From NCBI GenBank assembly GCA_947174785.1, contig CAMWKG010000009.1, positions 1 to 57,104 of the forward strand: a stretch of 57,104 nt of DNA, written 5' to 3'. The stretch's first letter is position 1, and each line of letters starts with the position of its first letter. Below, piece after piece: positions 1 to 8,180 of this stretch. A model generated the notes under the pieces. That model was not told the DNA's origin and did not search any database. It saw nothing but the letters and a program-made list of their open reading frames with translations. The position numbers were made by a program, and so were the translations under genes. The stretch comes from an uncultured Mollicutes bacterium. GTDB lineage: Bacteria > Bacillota_I > Bacilli_A > Acholeplasmatales > Anaeroplasmataceae.

Positions 1-467
1 CTTTAGATGAACCTGTAGGCTTAGAAGATAATCTTTCACCAGAGGAGTTAGAAGAAGCGCCTCTAGAAGAGCCATGGGAACTACCAAGTGAAGAGGTAGA
101 GGAAGTAGCTTTAGATGAACCTGTAGGCTTAGAAGATAATCTTTCACCAGAGGAGTTAGAAGATGAACAGGTTAGCTTTGAGGAGGATTTACTTGAAGAA
201 GATCAAGAAGATTCTTGGAGATATGATGATCAAGATGAAGAGTCTATAGATAATTCATATGCATTTGAAGAAAGAGAAGAGGAAGAAATTATCCCAACAC
301 CTGCTCCTCCTAAAAAAGAAGTCAAGATTATTGAAGGAGAAAAGTATATTGTAAAGGAGACAAAATCTTCATTATTCATTCGCGAAAAGGATCCAATTCG
401 CGAAATAGATGAGAGTGAAGATGATGAAGAAGAAATCCCTTTACGTAAAATTAATATTTTTGATTAA
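1..467 (+). CDS. C-terminal part of a highly acidic protein of unknown function (5' end cut by window)
   Basis: An open frame (codons starting at base 3) runs from the window edge to a TAA at 465-467, giving 154 residues of a longer protein. The sequence is extremely rich in Glu and Asp with scattered Leu and Pro, and is probably disordered. It contains a direct repeat of 36 residues beginning LDEPVGLEDNLSPEELEE (bases 3-110, start repeated at 111-163); the first 55 bases of the unit are identical in both copies. The tail ends in a slightly basic stretch (IPLRKINIFD). I do not recognise the family; acidic Pro-Glu tails occur on many cell-surface or division proteins. No function can be assigned without the N-terminus. 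A terminator follows at once. Confidence 0.75.
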   Translation, partial: LDEPVGLEDNLSPEELEEAPLEEPWELPSEEVEEVALDEPVGLEDNLSPEELEDEQVSFEEDLLEEDQEDSWRYDDQDEESIDNSYAFEEREEEEIIPTPAPPKKEVKIIEGEKYIVKETKSSLFIREKDPIREIDESEDDEEEIPLRKINIFD

Positions 468-476
468 CTAAGGTTT

Positions 477-508
477 AAGGTAAAACACATTATGTGCTTT
501 ACCTTTTT
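477..508 (+). terminator. Intrinsic terminator after the acidic-tail gene
   Basis: A hairpin with arms GGTAAAACACA and TGTGCTTTACC (one mismatch, 3-nt loop) is followed by a run of five T. It ends the transcript of the truncated first gene and lies ahead of the promoter of the EF-G-like gene. Confidence 0.8.
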
Positions 509-549
509 CTCATTTTTAGAAGTTTTTTTATGAATTCTATATTATTTTC

Positions 550-578
550 TTTTCATTCTATTATATATATGTTATAAT
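550..578 (+). promoter_or_regulatory. Sigma-A-type promoter of the EF-G-like gene
   Basis: TTTTCA at 550-555 and a perfect TATAAT at 573-578 are separated by 17 bp. The expected start site near 585 leaves a short leader containing the GGAAAGGA ribosome binding site (603-610). Confidence 0.65.
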
Positions 579-620
579 AAAACAAAAGAAAGCGTTTACA
601 ATGGAAAGGAAAAATAAGAT

Positions 621-2660
621 ATGAGTGAGAAAACAATCCGCAATGTAGCCGTTTTAGGACACCAGGGGAGTGGAAAAACCTCTCTAGTAGAAGCATTATA
701 TTCTGTAGCTTCTGATCGTCCAAAGGGCAGTGTAGAAAGAAAAAATACAATTAGTGATTATTTAGCAGAAGAACAAAACAGACTTGGGTCAGTTAGACTT
801 TCTGTTGTTCCAGTAGAAACAGAAAATTGTACAATCAATTTGATTGACATCCCTGGTAACGATGACTTTATAGGAGAAGCTATCTCTGCTGTGAATGTTG
901 TTAAAGGAGCTATTTTAGTTATGGATGCTTCTAGTGGAGTAGAGGTAGAAACGATTAAGCACTGGAATCTTTTAAGAAAAAAGAATATTCCTACTATTTT
1001 ATTCGTAAATAAAATGGATAAAGAAAATGTTGTTTTTGAGAATGTTTTAGCTGAAATACGTGAAAAGCTTGGTAAAAATGCCATTCCATTTTGTTATCCA
1101 ATGGGACATAATGATGATTTTGATGGTTTTGTGAATGTTGTTACCTTAAAGGCTAGAAAGTATAATGGTCATGATTGTGAGGATGCAGAAATCTATGATG
1201 ATAAAAAATTAAAGGTTTTTGAATTGAACAATATGATGGTAGAGGCTGTTGCTCAAACATCAGAAGAGCTTTTAGATAAATTTTTTATGGGAGAGCCACT
1301 TACTCAAGAAGAAATACAAAAAGGCTTACGCTCTGGCGTACTTTCAGGCGAATTAATTCCAGTCCTAGTAGGGTGTGCAACTAAAAACATAGGTGTACAT
1401 ACAACGCTCCAAATGCTTGAGGACTATTTGCCTAACCCTTCAGATTTAAATCCGATTTTAGGATATGATGCCTCTTCAAAAGAAGTATATCGTAAGACAT
1501 TAAATGATGAACCTTTTTCAGCATTAGTATTTAAAACCTATGTAGATTCATATTCTGGAACAACAAGCATTTTTAAAGTGAATTCAGGTGTTTTGACTGC
1601 AGGAGATGAGGTTTTAATTGCGAATACAAACAAGACCTTTACTGCAGGTCAGCTCTTTAAGATTTGTGGAAATAAGCAAACTGCAGTTCGCAAGCTAATG
1701 GCAGGAGAAATAGGTGTATTGAATAAAATAGAAGGACTAGAAACCTCTATGACTCTTTGTTCACCTAAGAATTTTATTCAGTATCCTCAAATCGAATTCC
1801 CAGGTGCAGTTTATTTTAAGGCATTGGATGCTAAGAGTAAGAGTGATGTAGATAAGCTTGGCGGAGTTTTAGCGAAGATGATGCTAGAGGATAAATCTCT
1901 AGAGGTCAGAAGAAATATTGAAACCAATCAGCTTCTTTTAGGAACTTTAGGTGTAGGACACTTAACCTATATACTAGAGCGTATGAAAAATGCGTATAAG
2001 CTAGAAGTTTCAATCCATGAATATAAGGTCGTATACCGTGAAACTATTAAGACTTCAGCCCATGGTACAGGAAGATATATCAAGCAAAGTGGTGGTTCAG
2101 GCTTTTATGGAGTTGTAGAAATGGATTTTTCTCCAGCAAAAGAAAATATGTTTACTGAGGAAGTATTTGGTGGAACCGTACCTAAAAATTATTTTCCAGC
2201 AGTAGAAAAGGGCTTCAATGAAGCTTGTGAAAAGGGACTTTTAGCAGGCTTTCCAGTGATAGGAGTACATGCCTGTCTTAAGGATGGAAAATATCATGCG
2301 GTTGATTCCAATGAGCTATCCTTTAAAATGGCATCTATTTTAGCCTTTAAGGATGCTTATCTAAAATGTAAGCCAGTTATTTTAGAACCAATTCTACAGG
2401 TTACTATCACAGTTCATAGTGATGATGTAGGTACAATTCTTTCTGATTTGAATTCTAGAAGAGGAAGAATTACAGGAATGGAAATCAATTCAGTCAAGGA
2501 TCAAAAAATTACCGCTTTAGTTCCTGAACGCGAAATATTAGAATATGTTAATGATTTGAAATCTATGACACAAGGTAGTGGTTATTTCTATCAACAATTC
2601 TTTAACTATGAAGAAGCACCAAATCATATTCAGGAAAAAATATTAAAAGAAGTGCAATAA
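621..2660 (+). CDS. EF-G-like translational GTPase (EF-G paralogue, FusA2 type)
   Basis: This 679-residue protein has the full EF-G domain order: GTPase domain, beta-barrel domain II, and domains III-V. The P-loop is GHQGSGKT (13-20) and the base-specificity motif is NKMD. The switch-II motif reads DIPGN (76-80) instead of the DTPGH of canonical elongation GTPases, so the His that positions the catalytic water is replaced by Asn. Known EF-G2 paralogues also vary at this site. With no rpsL/rpsG/tufA neighbours, it is more likely a paralogue than the housekeeping EF-G. It has its own promoter and terminator, so it is probably monocistronic. A specialised ribosome-associated role (rescue, stress or drug response) is inference. 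Confidence 0.85.
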   Translation: MSEKTIRNVAVLGHQGSGKTSLVEALYSVASDRPKGSVERKNTISDYLAEEQNRLGSVRLSVVPVETENCTINLIDIPGNDDFIGEAISAVNVVKGAILVMDASSGVEVETIKHWNLLRKKNIPTILFVNKMDKENVVFENVLAEIREKLGKNAIPFCYPMGHNDDFDGFVNVVTLKARKYNGHDCEDAEIYDDKKLKVFELNNMMVEAVAQTSEELLDKFFMGEPLTQEEIQKGLRSGVLSGELIPVLVGCATKNIGVHTTLQMLEDYLPNPSDLNPILGYDASSKEVYRKTLNDEPFSALVFKTYVDSYSGTTSIFKVNSGVLTAGDEVLIANTNKTFTAGQLFKICGNKQTAVRKLMAGEIGVLNKIEGLETSMTLCSPKNFIQYPQIEFPGAVYFKALDAKSKSDVDKLGGVLAKMMLEDKSLEVRRNIETNQLLLGTLGVGHLTYILERMKNAYKLEVSIHEYKVVYRETIKTSAHGTGRYIKQSGGSGFYGVVEMDFSPAKENMFTEEVFGGTVPKNYFPAVEKGFNEACEKGLLAGFPVIGVHACLKDGKYHAVDSNELSFKMASILAFKDAYLKCKPVILEPILQVTITVHSDDVGTILSDLNSRRGRITGMEINSVKDQKITALVPEREILEYVNDLKSMTQGSGYFYQQFFNYEEAPNHIQEKILKEVQ

Positions 2661-2670
2661 GCTAGAAACG

Positions 2671-2710
2671 AAAAGGACACTTTTCTTTATTCTTAAGTGT
2701 CCTTTTCTTG
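2671..2710 (+). terminator. Intrinsic terminator after the EF-G-like gene
   Basis: A perfect 12-bp stem, AAAAGGACACTT with AAGTGTCCTTTT, ends in a T-rich stretch. Confidence 0.85.
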
Positions 2711-2736
2711 TATATTTTAAGAATTTTTGATATACT
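2708..2736 (+). promoter_or_regulatory. Promoter of the DUF362-choloylglycine hydrolase gene run
   Basis: TTGTAT (2708-2713) and TATACT (2731-2736) are separated by 17 bp. An AAGGAG site at 2749-2754 precedes the ATG at 2763. No terminator is visible before 5251, so the next three genes probably share this transcript. Confidence 0.6.
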
Positions 2737-2762
2737 ATTTATAATATTAAGGAGACACAATT

Positions 2763-3641
2763 ATGAAACCAAAAGTATATTTTACAAGTAAGACAGATGC
2801 CGAAGGGCTTTTAAAATTATATAAGGCTTTAGGCTTTCCATTAAAGGGAAATGTTGCAGTTAAGCTCCATTCTGGAGAAAAAGGAAATCAAAATTTTGTA
2901 AAGCCTGACTTTGTACGCCCAATGATTGAGCATGTTCATGGTACAGTAGTAGAATGTAACACGGCTTATGAGGGAGCAAGAAATTCTACAGAAAAGCATT
3001 TAAATCTTATGAAAGAGCATGGCTGGACAAAATATTTCAGAGTAGATATTTTAGATGCCAAAGAGGATTTAGAACTAGCTATCCCTAACGGAAAAGCAAT
3101 TCAAAAGAATTTCGTTGGAAAGGATATAACACATTATGATTCTATGCTTGTTTTATCTCATTTTAAGGGACATCCAATGGGAGGCTTTGGCGGAGCAATT
3201 AAGCAATTGTCTATCGGATGTGCATCCTCAGCAGGTAAGGCTTATATCCATTCTGCAGGTGTCACAAAGGATCAGACCATATTATGGGATCATGTTGCAG
3301 AACAGAATAAGTTTTTAGAAGCTATGGCAGATGCTGCATCCTCAGTTGTTGATTTCTTTAAAGGAAATATTGTCTATATCAATATGCTCGTAAATTTAAG
3401 TGTAGACTGTGATTGTTGTGCAGTAGCTGAAGATCCTTGTATGCAGGATATTGGTATGATGATATCATTAGACCCTTTGGCTATTGATCAAGCCTCTATT
3501 GATATGGTTTATCAGTCTAAGGATAGAGGAAGGGATCATTTTGTTGCAAGAGTAGAACGCCAAAATGGATTACATACCTTAGAAGCAGCTAGTGAAATTG
3601 GTTTAGGCTCAAGAGAATATGAGCTTATTTCTATCGATTAA
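2763..3641 (+). CDS. DUF362-family protein lacking the usual ferredoxin module
   Basis: The 292-residue protein matches the DUF362 / COG2768 'Fe-S centre protein' family: an N-terminal VKLHSGEKGN motif, GHPMGGFGGAIKQLSIGCAS in the middle, and a late Cys cluster (VDCDCCA, about residue 214) followed by DIGMMISLDPLAIDQAS. Most relatives are about 370 residues and carry two 4Fe-4S CxxCxxCxxxCP motifs between the GCAS segment and the C-terminal part. Those motifs are absent here and the chain runs straight through. The remaining cysteines could still bind a metal. The biochemical role of the family is not known to me. The choloylglycine hydrolase gene follows after 52 bp. Confidence 0.75.
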   Translation: MKPKVYFTSKTDAEGLLKLYKALGFPLKGNVAVKLHSGEKGNQNFVKPDFVRPMIEHVHGTVVECNTAYEGARNSTEKHLNLMKEHGWTKYFRVDILDAKEDLELAIPNGKAIQKNFVGKDITHYDSMLVLSHFKGHPMGGFGGAIKQLSIGCASSAGKAYIHSAGVTKDQTILWDHVAEQNKFLEAMADAASSVVDFFKGNIVYINMLVNLSVDCDCCAVAEDPCMQDIGMMISLDPLAIDQASIDMVYQSKDRGRDHFVARVERQNGLHTLEAASEIGLGSREYELISID

Positions 3642-3693
3642 TATTAATTAAATAGAGTTAATTTGATAAGACTATAAAAAAGGAAGCGATAGA

Positions 3694-4650
3694 ATGTGTA
3701 CAGCTGTAGGCTATAAAACAAAGGATTTTTATTTTGGGAGAACATTAGATTATGATTATTCCTATCATGAGGAGGTTGTTATTACTCCAAGGGGATATAA
3801 GTTTCCATGGGATAGCATATATGCAATGATTGGGATGGCCTACATTCAAAATGGATATCCCTTATATTATGATGCATGTAACGAAAAGGGCTTAGGTATT
3901 GCAGGCTTAAACTTTGTTGGAAATGCAGTTTATCATCAGCCTCGGGAAGGAAAAATCAATGTTGCACAATATAATTTTATTCCTTTTATTTTATCAACCT
4001 GTGCTTCTGTTAAAGAAGTAAGAAAGGTTTTAAAAAATCTAGTGATTACAGATGAAAGCTTTTCTAAAGAGTTACCTACTGCCCAACTCCATTATATCAT
4101 TGCAGATGCTACAGAAAGTATTACTGTAGAATCTGTGGCAGAAGGAGTCATGGTTTATGATAATCCAGTTGGAGTTTTAACGAATAATCCTCCATTTCCT
4201 TATCAGCTTTTCAACTTAAACAAATATATGGGTCTTTCCATTAAAAAACCAGAATCTAGTTTTTCTAAAGCAATAAAATTTGATGCTTTTAGTAGAGGAA
4301 TGGGAGCCATTGGATTACCAGGAGATTTATCCTCTACCTCTCGATTTGTAAGGGCTGCTTTTGTTAAATTGAATTCCATATCCAAAGACACAGAGGAAGA
4401 AAGTGTAAGTCAATTTTTCCATATCTTAGGCTCTGTAGATCAACAGCGAGGATGTTGCGAATTAGAGAATACCTCCTATGAAATTACAATCTATACCTCT
4501 TGTATGAACACAACAAAAGGAATATATTATTATACCACCTATGATAATCATCAGATTACGGCTGTATATTTACATCATCAAGATTTAGATGGTAAAGAGT
4601 TAATTGCCTACCCTCTACGATTAGCAGAACAAATTCACATACAAAATTAG
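3694..4650 (+). CDS. Choloylglycine hydrolase family Ntn-hydrolase (probable bile salt hydrolase)
   Basis: The 318-residue protein begins Met-Cys-Thr, giving the nucleophilic Cys2 exposed after Met removal. Other family catalytic residues are visible: Arg16 and Asp19 (FGRTLDYD), Asn73 (GLNFVG), Asn164 (VLTNNPPFPYQL) and Arg217 (STSRFVRAAF). This family cleaves the amide of conjugated bile salts or, in some members, penicillin V or N-acyl homoserine lactones. The TNNPPFPYQL segment resembles Bacillota bile salt hydrolases, but the substrate cannot be fixed from sequence alone. No signal peptide is present, so it is cytoplasmic. AAAGGAAGCG lies ahead of the ATG. It supports a gut-associated host. 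Confidence 0.88.
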   Translation: MCTAVGYKTKDFYFGRTLDYDYSYHEEVVITPRGYKFPWDSIYAMIGMAYIQNGYPLYYDACNEKGLGIAGLNFVGNAVYHQPREGKINVAQYNFIPFILSTCASVKEVRKVLKNLVITDESFSKELPTAQLHYIIADATESITVESVAEGVMVYDNPVGVLTNNPPFPYQLFNLNKYMGLSIKKPESSFSKAIKFDAFSRGMGAIGLPGDLSSTSRFVRAAFVKLNSISKDTEEESVSQFFHILGSVDQQRGCCELENTSYEITIYTSCMNTTKGIYYYTTYDNHQITAVYLHHQDLDGKELIAYPLRLAEQIHIQN

Positions 4651-4671
4651 TTTATAGGAGTAAAAGTAAGT

Positions 4672-5250
4672 ATGAAGAAAGTATCCTTCCGTAAGACACA
4701 AGAATGGACAAGAGAAATACTAAAAAACTATTTCATTGTTGAAGGAAATACACTAACTGCAGAGCTATATTATGATACCTTTGCAGAGCTCATTGACCAA
4801 AGTATGGGAAATGATAAAGTAGAAAAACTCAACGAAACACTTTTTGATAAGATTAATGAGATTTTAGCCTTGGTTCCTAGGAAATATCAAATTCATTTTT
4901 CTATTCATATAAAAAATTTGGGAGAATATGAATTTGAAGAGGTTGAACAAATATTAAAAAGGAATTTAATGTTAAAAATCTATGGATTTACCTTAGAAAG
5001 AAAAAGAAGACATATTACGAGCTTATCCTTACTTTTGGGTGGAGTTCTTTTATTACTTGCAAGCTATTTTTTAAGTCGTTTAGAGTGGCCACAGCTTATC
5101 TTTGATGTGATTAATATAAGCGGAACACTTCTTGTTTGGGAAGCAGCAGATGTTAGTTTAATCGAGCGTAATGAAGAAATCAAAAAAGTTAAGCAATACG
5201 TAAAAAAGGTCAAGGGTATTCACTTGGTTTTAGACCCAATAAAAGAATAA
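4672..5250 (+). CDS. Small protein with C-terminal membrane hairpin, function unknown
   Basis: This 192-residue protein is unrecognised. Residues 1-117 are soluble, charged and mixed alpha/beta in character. Two hydrophobic segments follow (about 118-138, LLLGGVLLLLASYFL, and about 143-160), then a short charged C-terminus rich in Lys and Glu. The gene follows the bile-salt-hydrolase-type gene by 21 bp and ends directly at a terminator, so it is the last gene of this run. Similar soluble-plus-membrane-hairpin proteins are usually annotated hypothetical. I infer only that it is anchored in the cytoplasmic membrane. Confidence 0.7.
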   Translation: MKKVSFRKTQEWTREILKNYFIVEGNTLTAELYYDTFAELIDQSMGNDKVEKLNETLFDKINEILALVPRKYQIHFSIHIKNLGEYEFEEVEQILKRNLMLKIYGFTLERKRRHITSLSLLLGGVLLLLASYFLSRLEWPQLIFDVINISGTLLVWEAADVSLIERNEEIKKVKQYVKKVKGIHLVLDPIKE

Positions 5251-5288
5251 AAAAGACCGTGAGTTCAAATTGAATCACGGTCTTTTTA
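5251..5288. terminator. Bidirectional intrinsic terminator
   Basis: A perfect stem, AAAAGACCGTGA with TCACGGTCTTTT, plus an inner TTCAA/TTGAA extension, is flanked by A-runs on the left and T-runs on the right. It can stop both the + transcript ending at 5250 and the minus-strand gene ending at 5297. Confidence 0.88.
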
Positions 5289-5296
5289 ATTTTTAT

Positions 5297-5899
5297 CTAT
5301 TCTAGAATTTTTTGATATAAAAATTGTTCAGGTCCTGTGTCTTTCATCAATATAGAATTATCTTTATATTTGAATAAGAAAAGTCCAAACATAAATAAAT
5401 CTCCAACACATCCTCCAATATGAATAGAAAATAGAAAAGACATCAAAATATAGAGTACCCCATTTAAAAAGTAAAACCAAACGAGTAACCCACCAAAAAC
5501 TAAAGAGAATACAGCAAATGGTGCTATAAGAGCAATAATAGATGTCTTACGGTAGACATAAATATTAGGTACTCCACAGTAAGCACAGCTCCAGCTTAAT
5601 CCAAAGGTAAGCTTTTGTTTTGTAAGAGCCTTATAAGCAATACCATGAACCAATTCATGCAATATAACATAGGTTATCATAGCTACCAAAAATCCTAACA
5701 AATATAAATAGCTTTTTAAGGATATTTCCAGTTTGAAGTCTCTTGTACATAGATAAATAGGTAATACTATGGCAAGAGGAAGTATCGTTAAAATGAAGGA
5801 AAATAACGTAAATAGGAGTCCAGTTTTTTTATCCTTGGCATTGATATGAAAGATTTCCTTATAGCCTTCAGGCAATAGTTCTTCATAGTTTTTTGACAT
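5297..5899 (-). CDS. DUF3267 family membrane zinc-peptidase-like protein
   Basis: A 200-residue multipass membrane protein (about five hydrophobic segments) containing HELVHG, the HExxH zinc motif, and a later GGCVGDL segment that could supply a third ligand. This is the DUF3267 pattern, a predicted intramembrane metalloprotease fold of unproven activity. I place the start at ATG 5897-5899 (MSKNYEELLPEG), because GAGGTG sits just upstream; the longer open frame to 5962 has no ribosome binding site and begins with an unrelated hydrophobic stretch. It is transcribed divergently from the MarR regulator, so the two may share control. Confidence 0.8.
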   Translation of the reverse strand: MSKNYEELLPEGYKEIFHINAKDKKTGLLFTLFSFILTILPLAIVLPIYLCTRDFKLEISLKSYLYLLGFLVAMITYVILHELVHGIAYKALTKQKLTFGLSWSCAYCGVPNIYVYRKTSIIALIAPFAVFSLVFGGLLVWFYFLNGVLYILMSFLFSIHIGGCVGDLFMFGLFLFKYKDNSILMKDTGPEQFLYQKILE

Positions 5900-5972
5900 A
5901 TAAAACACCTCAGCTTTCATTTTATGATAAATGAATATAAATGTCAATCCTTGTAGAAACACCTTTACAATT

Positions 5973-5998
5973 AAAATAGTTAGGTACCTTGATATTTT
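5973..5998. promoter_or_regulatory. Imperfect palindrome overlapping the MarR promoter: candidate operator
   Basis: The dyad has core AGGTACCT (5982-5989) and outer arms AAAATA (5973-5978) and TATTTT (5993-5998). It covers the -35 box (TTGATA, 5989-5994) of the MarR gene and lies between two divergent genes, as expected for an autoregulated MarR operator. Binding is inference. Confidence 0.45.
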
Positions 5999-6017
5999 TT
6001 AGAAAATAATGTAAAAT
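5989..6017 (+). promoter_or_regulatory. Promoter of the MarR-ABC exporter operon
   Basis: TTGATA (5989-5994) and TAAAAT (6012-6017) are separated by 17 bp. The AGGTGA ribosome binding site (6024-6029) fits the ATG at 6035. Confidence 0.65.
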
Positions 6018-6034
6018 AAGTTCAGGTGATTTTT

Positions 6035-6445
6035 ATGGAAAGAAAAGAATTACTTAATTTATTACAAAAGTGCGGACATTACTTGCATCACCAAAAGGGG
6101 AAGAAGCTAGGTCAATATCGGATTTTATTGATTCTAAAGGATCATCCCAATCTTCCTCAAAGTGATTTATTAGAATGGCTCCATATTCAGGCAGGCTCCT
6201 TATCAGAGATTTTATTAAAGATGGAATCTAATCAATTGATTTTAAGAACTAAGGATTCTAAGGATAAAAGAAGAATACTTTTAAATTTAAGTGCTGCAGG
6301 ACTTGAAAAGGTAAATATACTAATTCAAGAATATGAATCTGAAAATGAAATGCTTTTTTCTTCCTTAAGTGACGAAGAATGCTTAAAGCTATATGAATTA
6401 TTGGCAAGGCTATATAAAAGCTGGAAAGGAGAAGACTATGCTTAA
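6035..6445 (+). CDS. MarR-family transcriptional regulator
   Basis: The 136-residue protein has the winged-helix layout of MarR proteins: an N-terminal dimer helix, the helix-turn-helix region QSDLLEWLHIQAGSLSEILLK, the wing with the conserved acid/basic stretch DSKDKRRILLNLS, and a C-terminal dimerisation helix. The start is set at ATG 6035 (MERKELL), because AGGTGA lies 5 bp before it; a GTG three codons earlier sits inside that site. The gene overlaps the first ABC subunit by 8 nt, the classic arrangement of a MarR repressor controlling a drug exporter. A palindromic candidate operator overlaps its own promoter. The ligand is unknown. Confidence 0.85.
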   Translation: MERKELLNLLQKCGHYLHHQKGKKLGQYRILLILKDHPNLPQSDLLEWLHIQAGSLSEILLKMESNQLILRTKDSKDKRRILLNLSAAGLEKVNILIQEYESENEMLFSSLSDEECLKLYELLARLYKSWKGEDYA

Positions 6446-8180
6446 ATATATTAAAAAATATTGGTATTATGCAATATGGGCTCCTATCTTTATGATTGGA
6501 GAGGTATGCATGGATTTACTGCAACCAAGCTTTTTATCTAAAATTATTGATGAGGGTGTAAATGGTATTCATAATGATGGAATTCCTGATGTGAATATTA
6601 TTTTGACTAATGGACTTATTATGATTGGTCTAGTCATCCTAGGAGGAATCTTTGGCGTTTTAAGTGGAGTATTTGCTAATCTTTGCAGTCAAAATTTTGC
6701 AAATGATTTAAGATGTGATTGTTTTAGAAGAGTGATGCATTTGTCCTTTGAACAAACAGATCAATTTGAAACAGGCTCTTTAGTGACAAGAATAACAAAT
6801 GATGTGACACAAATTCAAAATTTAGTTGGTCTTTTAATTCGAGGCTTTGTCCGTACCTTTATGCTGTTTGGTGGTGGAATCTTTTGTATGCTCATGCTTG
6901 ATTTAAGCTTTGGTATTGTATTAGCATGTGCACTACCTCTTGTTGTTTTGTTCGTAATTGTTTTCATTCGTAAGGCAAGTCCTAAATTCAAAATCCTACA
7001 AAAAAGAATTGATGACTTGAACTCTGTTTTGCAGGAGAATGTTTCTGGTGCCAGAGTAGTGAAAGCTTATGTGAAAGAAGAATATGAGAAAACACGCTTT
7101 GATCAAGCAAATATAGGATTAGTAACAACACAAAGGTATGTATTAAAGCTATTCAGCTTGATGCAGCCGATTACTAATATTATCTTAAATTTAAGCATCG
7201 TTGCAATTATTTATGTCGGAGGAATCAATGTTAAGACGAATCAAGGCTTAACAACAGGGGAAATTATGGCAGCTATTACCTATATTTCTAGAATCCTGAT
7301 GGCAGTTTTAAATATGGCAAACCTGTTTCAAACAGCCTCTCGTGCTCAAGTTTCTACCATACGTATTAAAGAAATTCTTAGAACTCTTCCTGTAATTTTT
7401 GATGGCTCCTTTAAAGAAAAAACATCCTCCTTTGGGAAAATTGAATTTCAGAATGTAAGCTTTTCTTATCCAGACCAAGAGGATGTGGCTGTACTTCATG
7501 ATTTAAGTTTTACAATTGAAAGTGGGCAGACCATAGGTATTTTAGGATCAACGGGAAGTGGGAAATCATCTTTAGTTCATTTGATTCCTAGGTTTTATGA
7601 TGTAAGTAGTGGAAATATCTTAATTGATGATGTTAATATAAAAGAATATTCCTTAGAATACTTACGTAGTAAAATTTCTATCGCATTACAAAAGAGTGAG
7701 CTATTTTCCAAAACAATTTATGAAAATATAGCCTTCAGTAACCCTTCAGCAACTAAAGAAGAAATTGAAGAGGTTGCTAAAATAGCTTGTGCAAATGACT
7801 TTATAGAATCTAAAGAAGCTGGCTATTATACAGTTGTAGCAGAAAAAGGAATGAGTCTTTCAGGAGGACAAAAACAAAGACTTTCCATCGCACGAGCTAT
7901 TTTAAAACCATCTGAAATTCTAATATTTGATGATACCACCAGCGCTTTAGATTTAAAAACAGAAGCAAAGGTATTTAAAAATTTAAATGAAAAGCATAAA
8001 AATAAAACAAAGATTATAATTGCCCAAAGAATTTCAACAGTGATGAATGCTGATATCATATTTGTTTTAGAGCACGGAAGAATTGTTGATAGAGGAAATC
8101 ATCAACAGCTTTTAGAAAGCAGTAGGATTTATCAGGAAATCTATAACTCTCAGCTAAAAGGAGGTGTAGGTAATGAATAA
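6438..8180 (+). CDS. Heterodimeric ABC exporter, subunit with degenerate ATP site (BmrC/LmrC-like)
   Basis: A 580-residue half-transporter: six membrane helices (about 1-300) then an ATPase domain with Walker A GSTGSGKSS, signature LSGGQKQR and Walker B ILIFDDTTSALD. The catalytic Glu after Walker B is Asp, and the H-loop His is Gln (AQRIST), so its own ATP site is degenerate. This is the known design of heterodimeric multidrug exporters such as BmrCD, LmrCD and TM287/288. The start is taken as ATG 6438 (MLKYIKKYW), preceded by AAAGGAG inside the MarR gene. It overlaps the partner subunit by 8 nt. Confidence 0.9.
   Translation: MLKYIKKYWYYAIWAPIFMIGEVCMDLLQPSFLSKIIDEGVNGIHNDGIPDVNIILTNGLIMIGLVILGGIFGVLSGVFANLCSQNFANDLRCDCFRRVMHLSFEQTDQFETGSLVTRITNDVTQIQNLVGLLIRGFVRTFMLFGGGIFCMLMLDLSFGIVLACALPLVVLFVIVFIRKASPKFKILQKRIDDLNSVLQENVSGARVVKAYVKEEYEKTRFDQANIGLVTTQRYVLKLFSLMQPITNIILNLSIVAIIYVGGINVKTNQGLTTGEIMAAITYISRILMAVLNMANLFQTASRAQVSTIRIKEILRTLPVIFDGSFKEKTSSFGKIEFQNVSFSYPDQEDVAVLHDLSFTIESGQTIGILGSTGSGKSSLVHLIPRFYDVSSGNILIDDVNIKEYSLEYLRSKISIALQKSELFSKTIYENIAFSNPSATKEEIEEVAKIACANDFIESKEAGYYTVVAEKGMSLSGGQKQRLSIARAILKPSEILIFDDTTSALDLKTEAKVFKNLNEKHKNKTKIIIAQRISTVMNADIIFVLEHGRIVDRGNHQQLLESSRIYQEIYNSQLKGGVGNE

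Noticed and set aside
5900-5962. A longer start for the DUF3267 protein
   Set aside because: No ribosome binding site is present there, and GAGGTG sits correctly before the ATG at 5897-5899.
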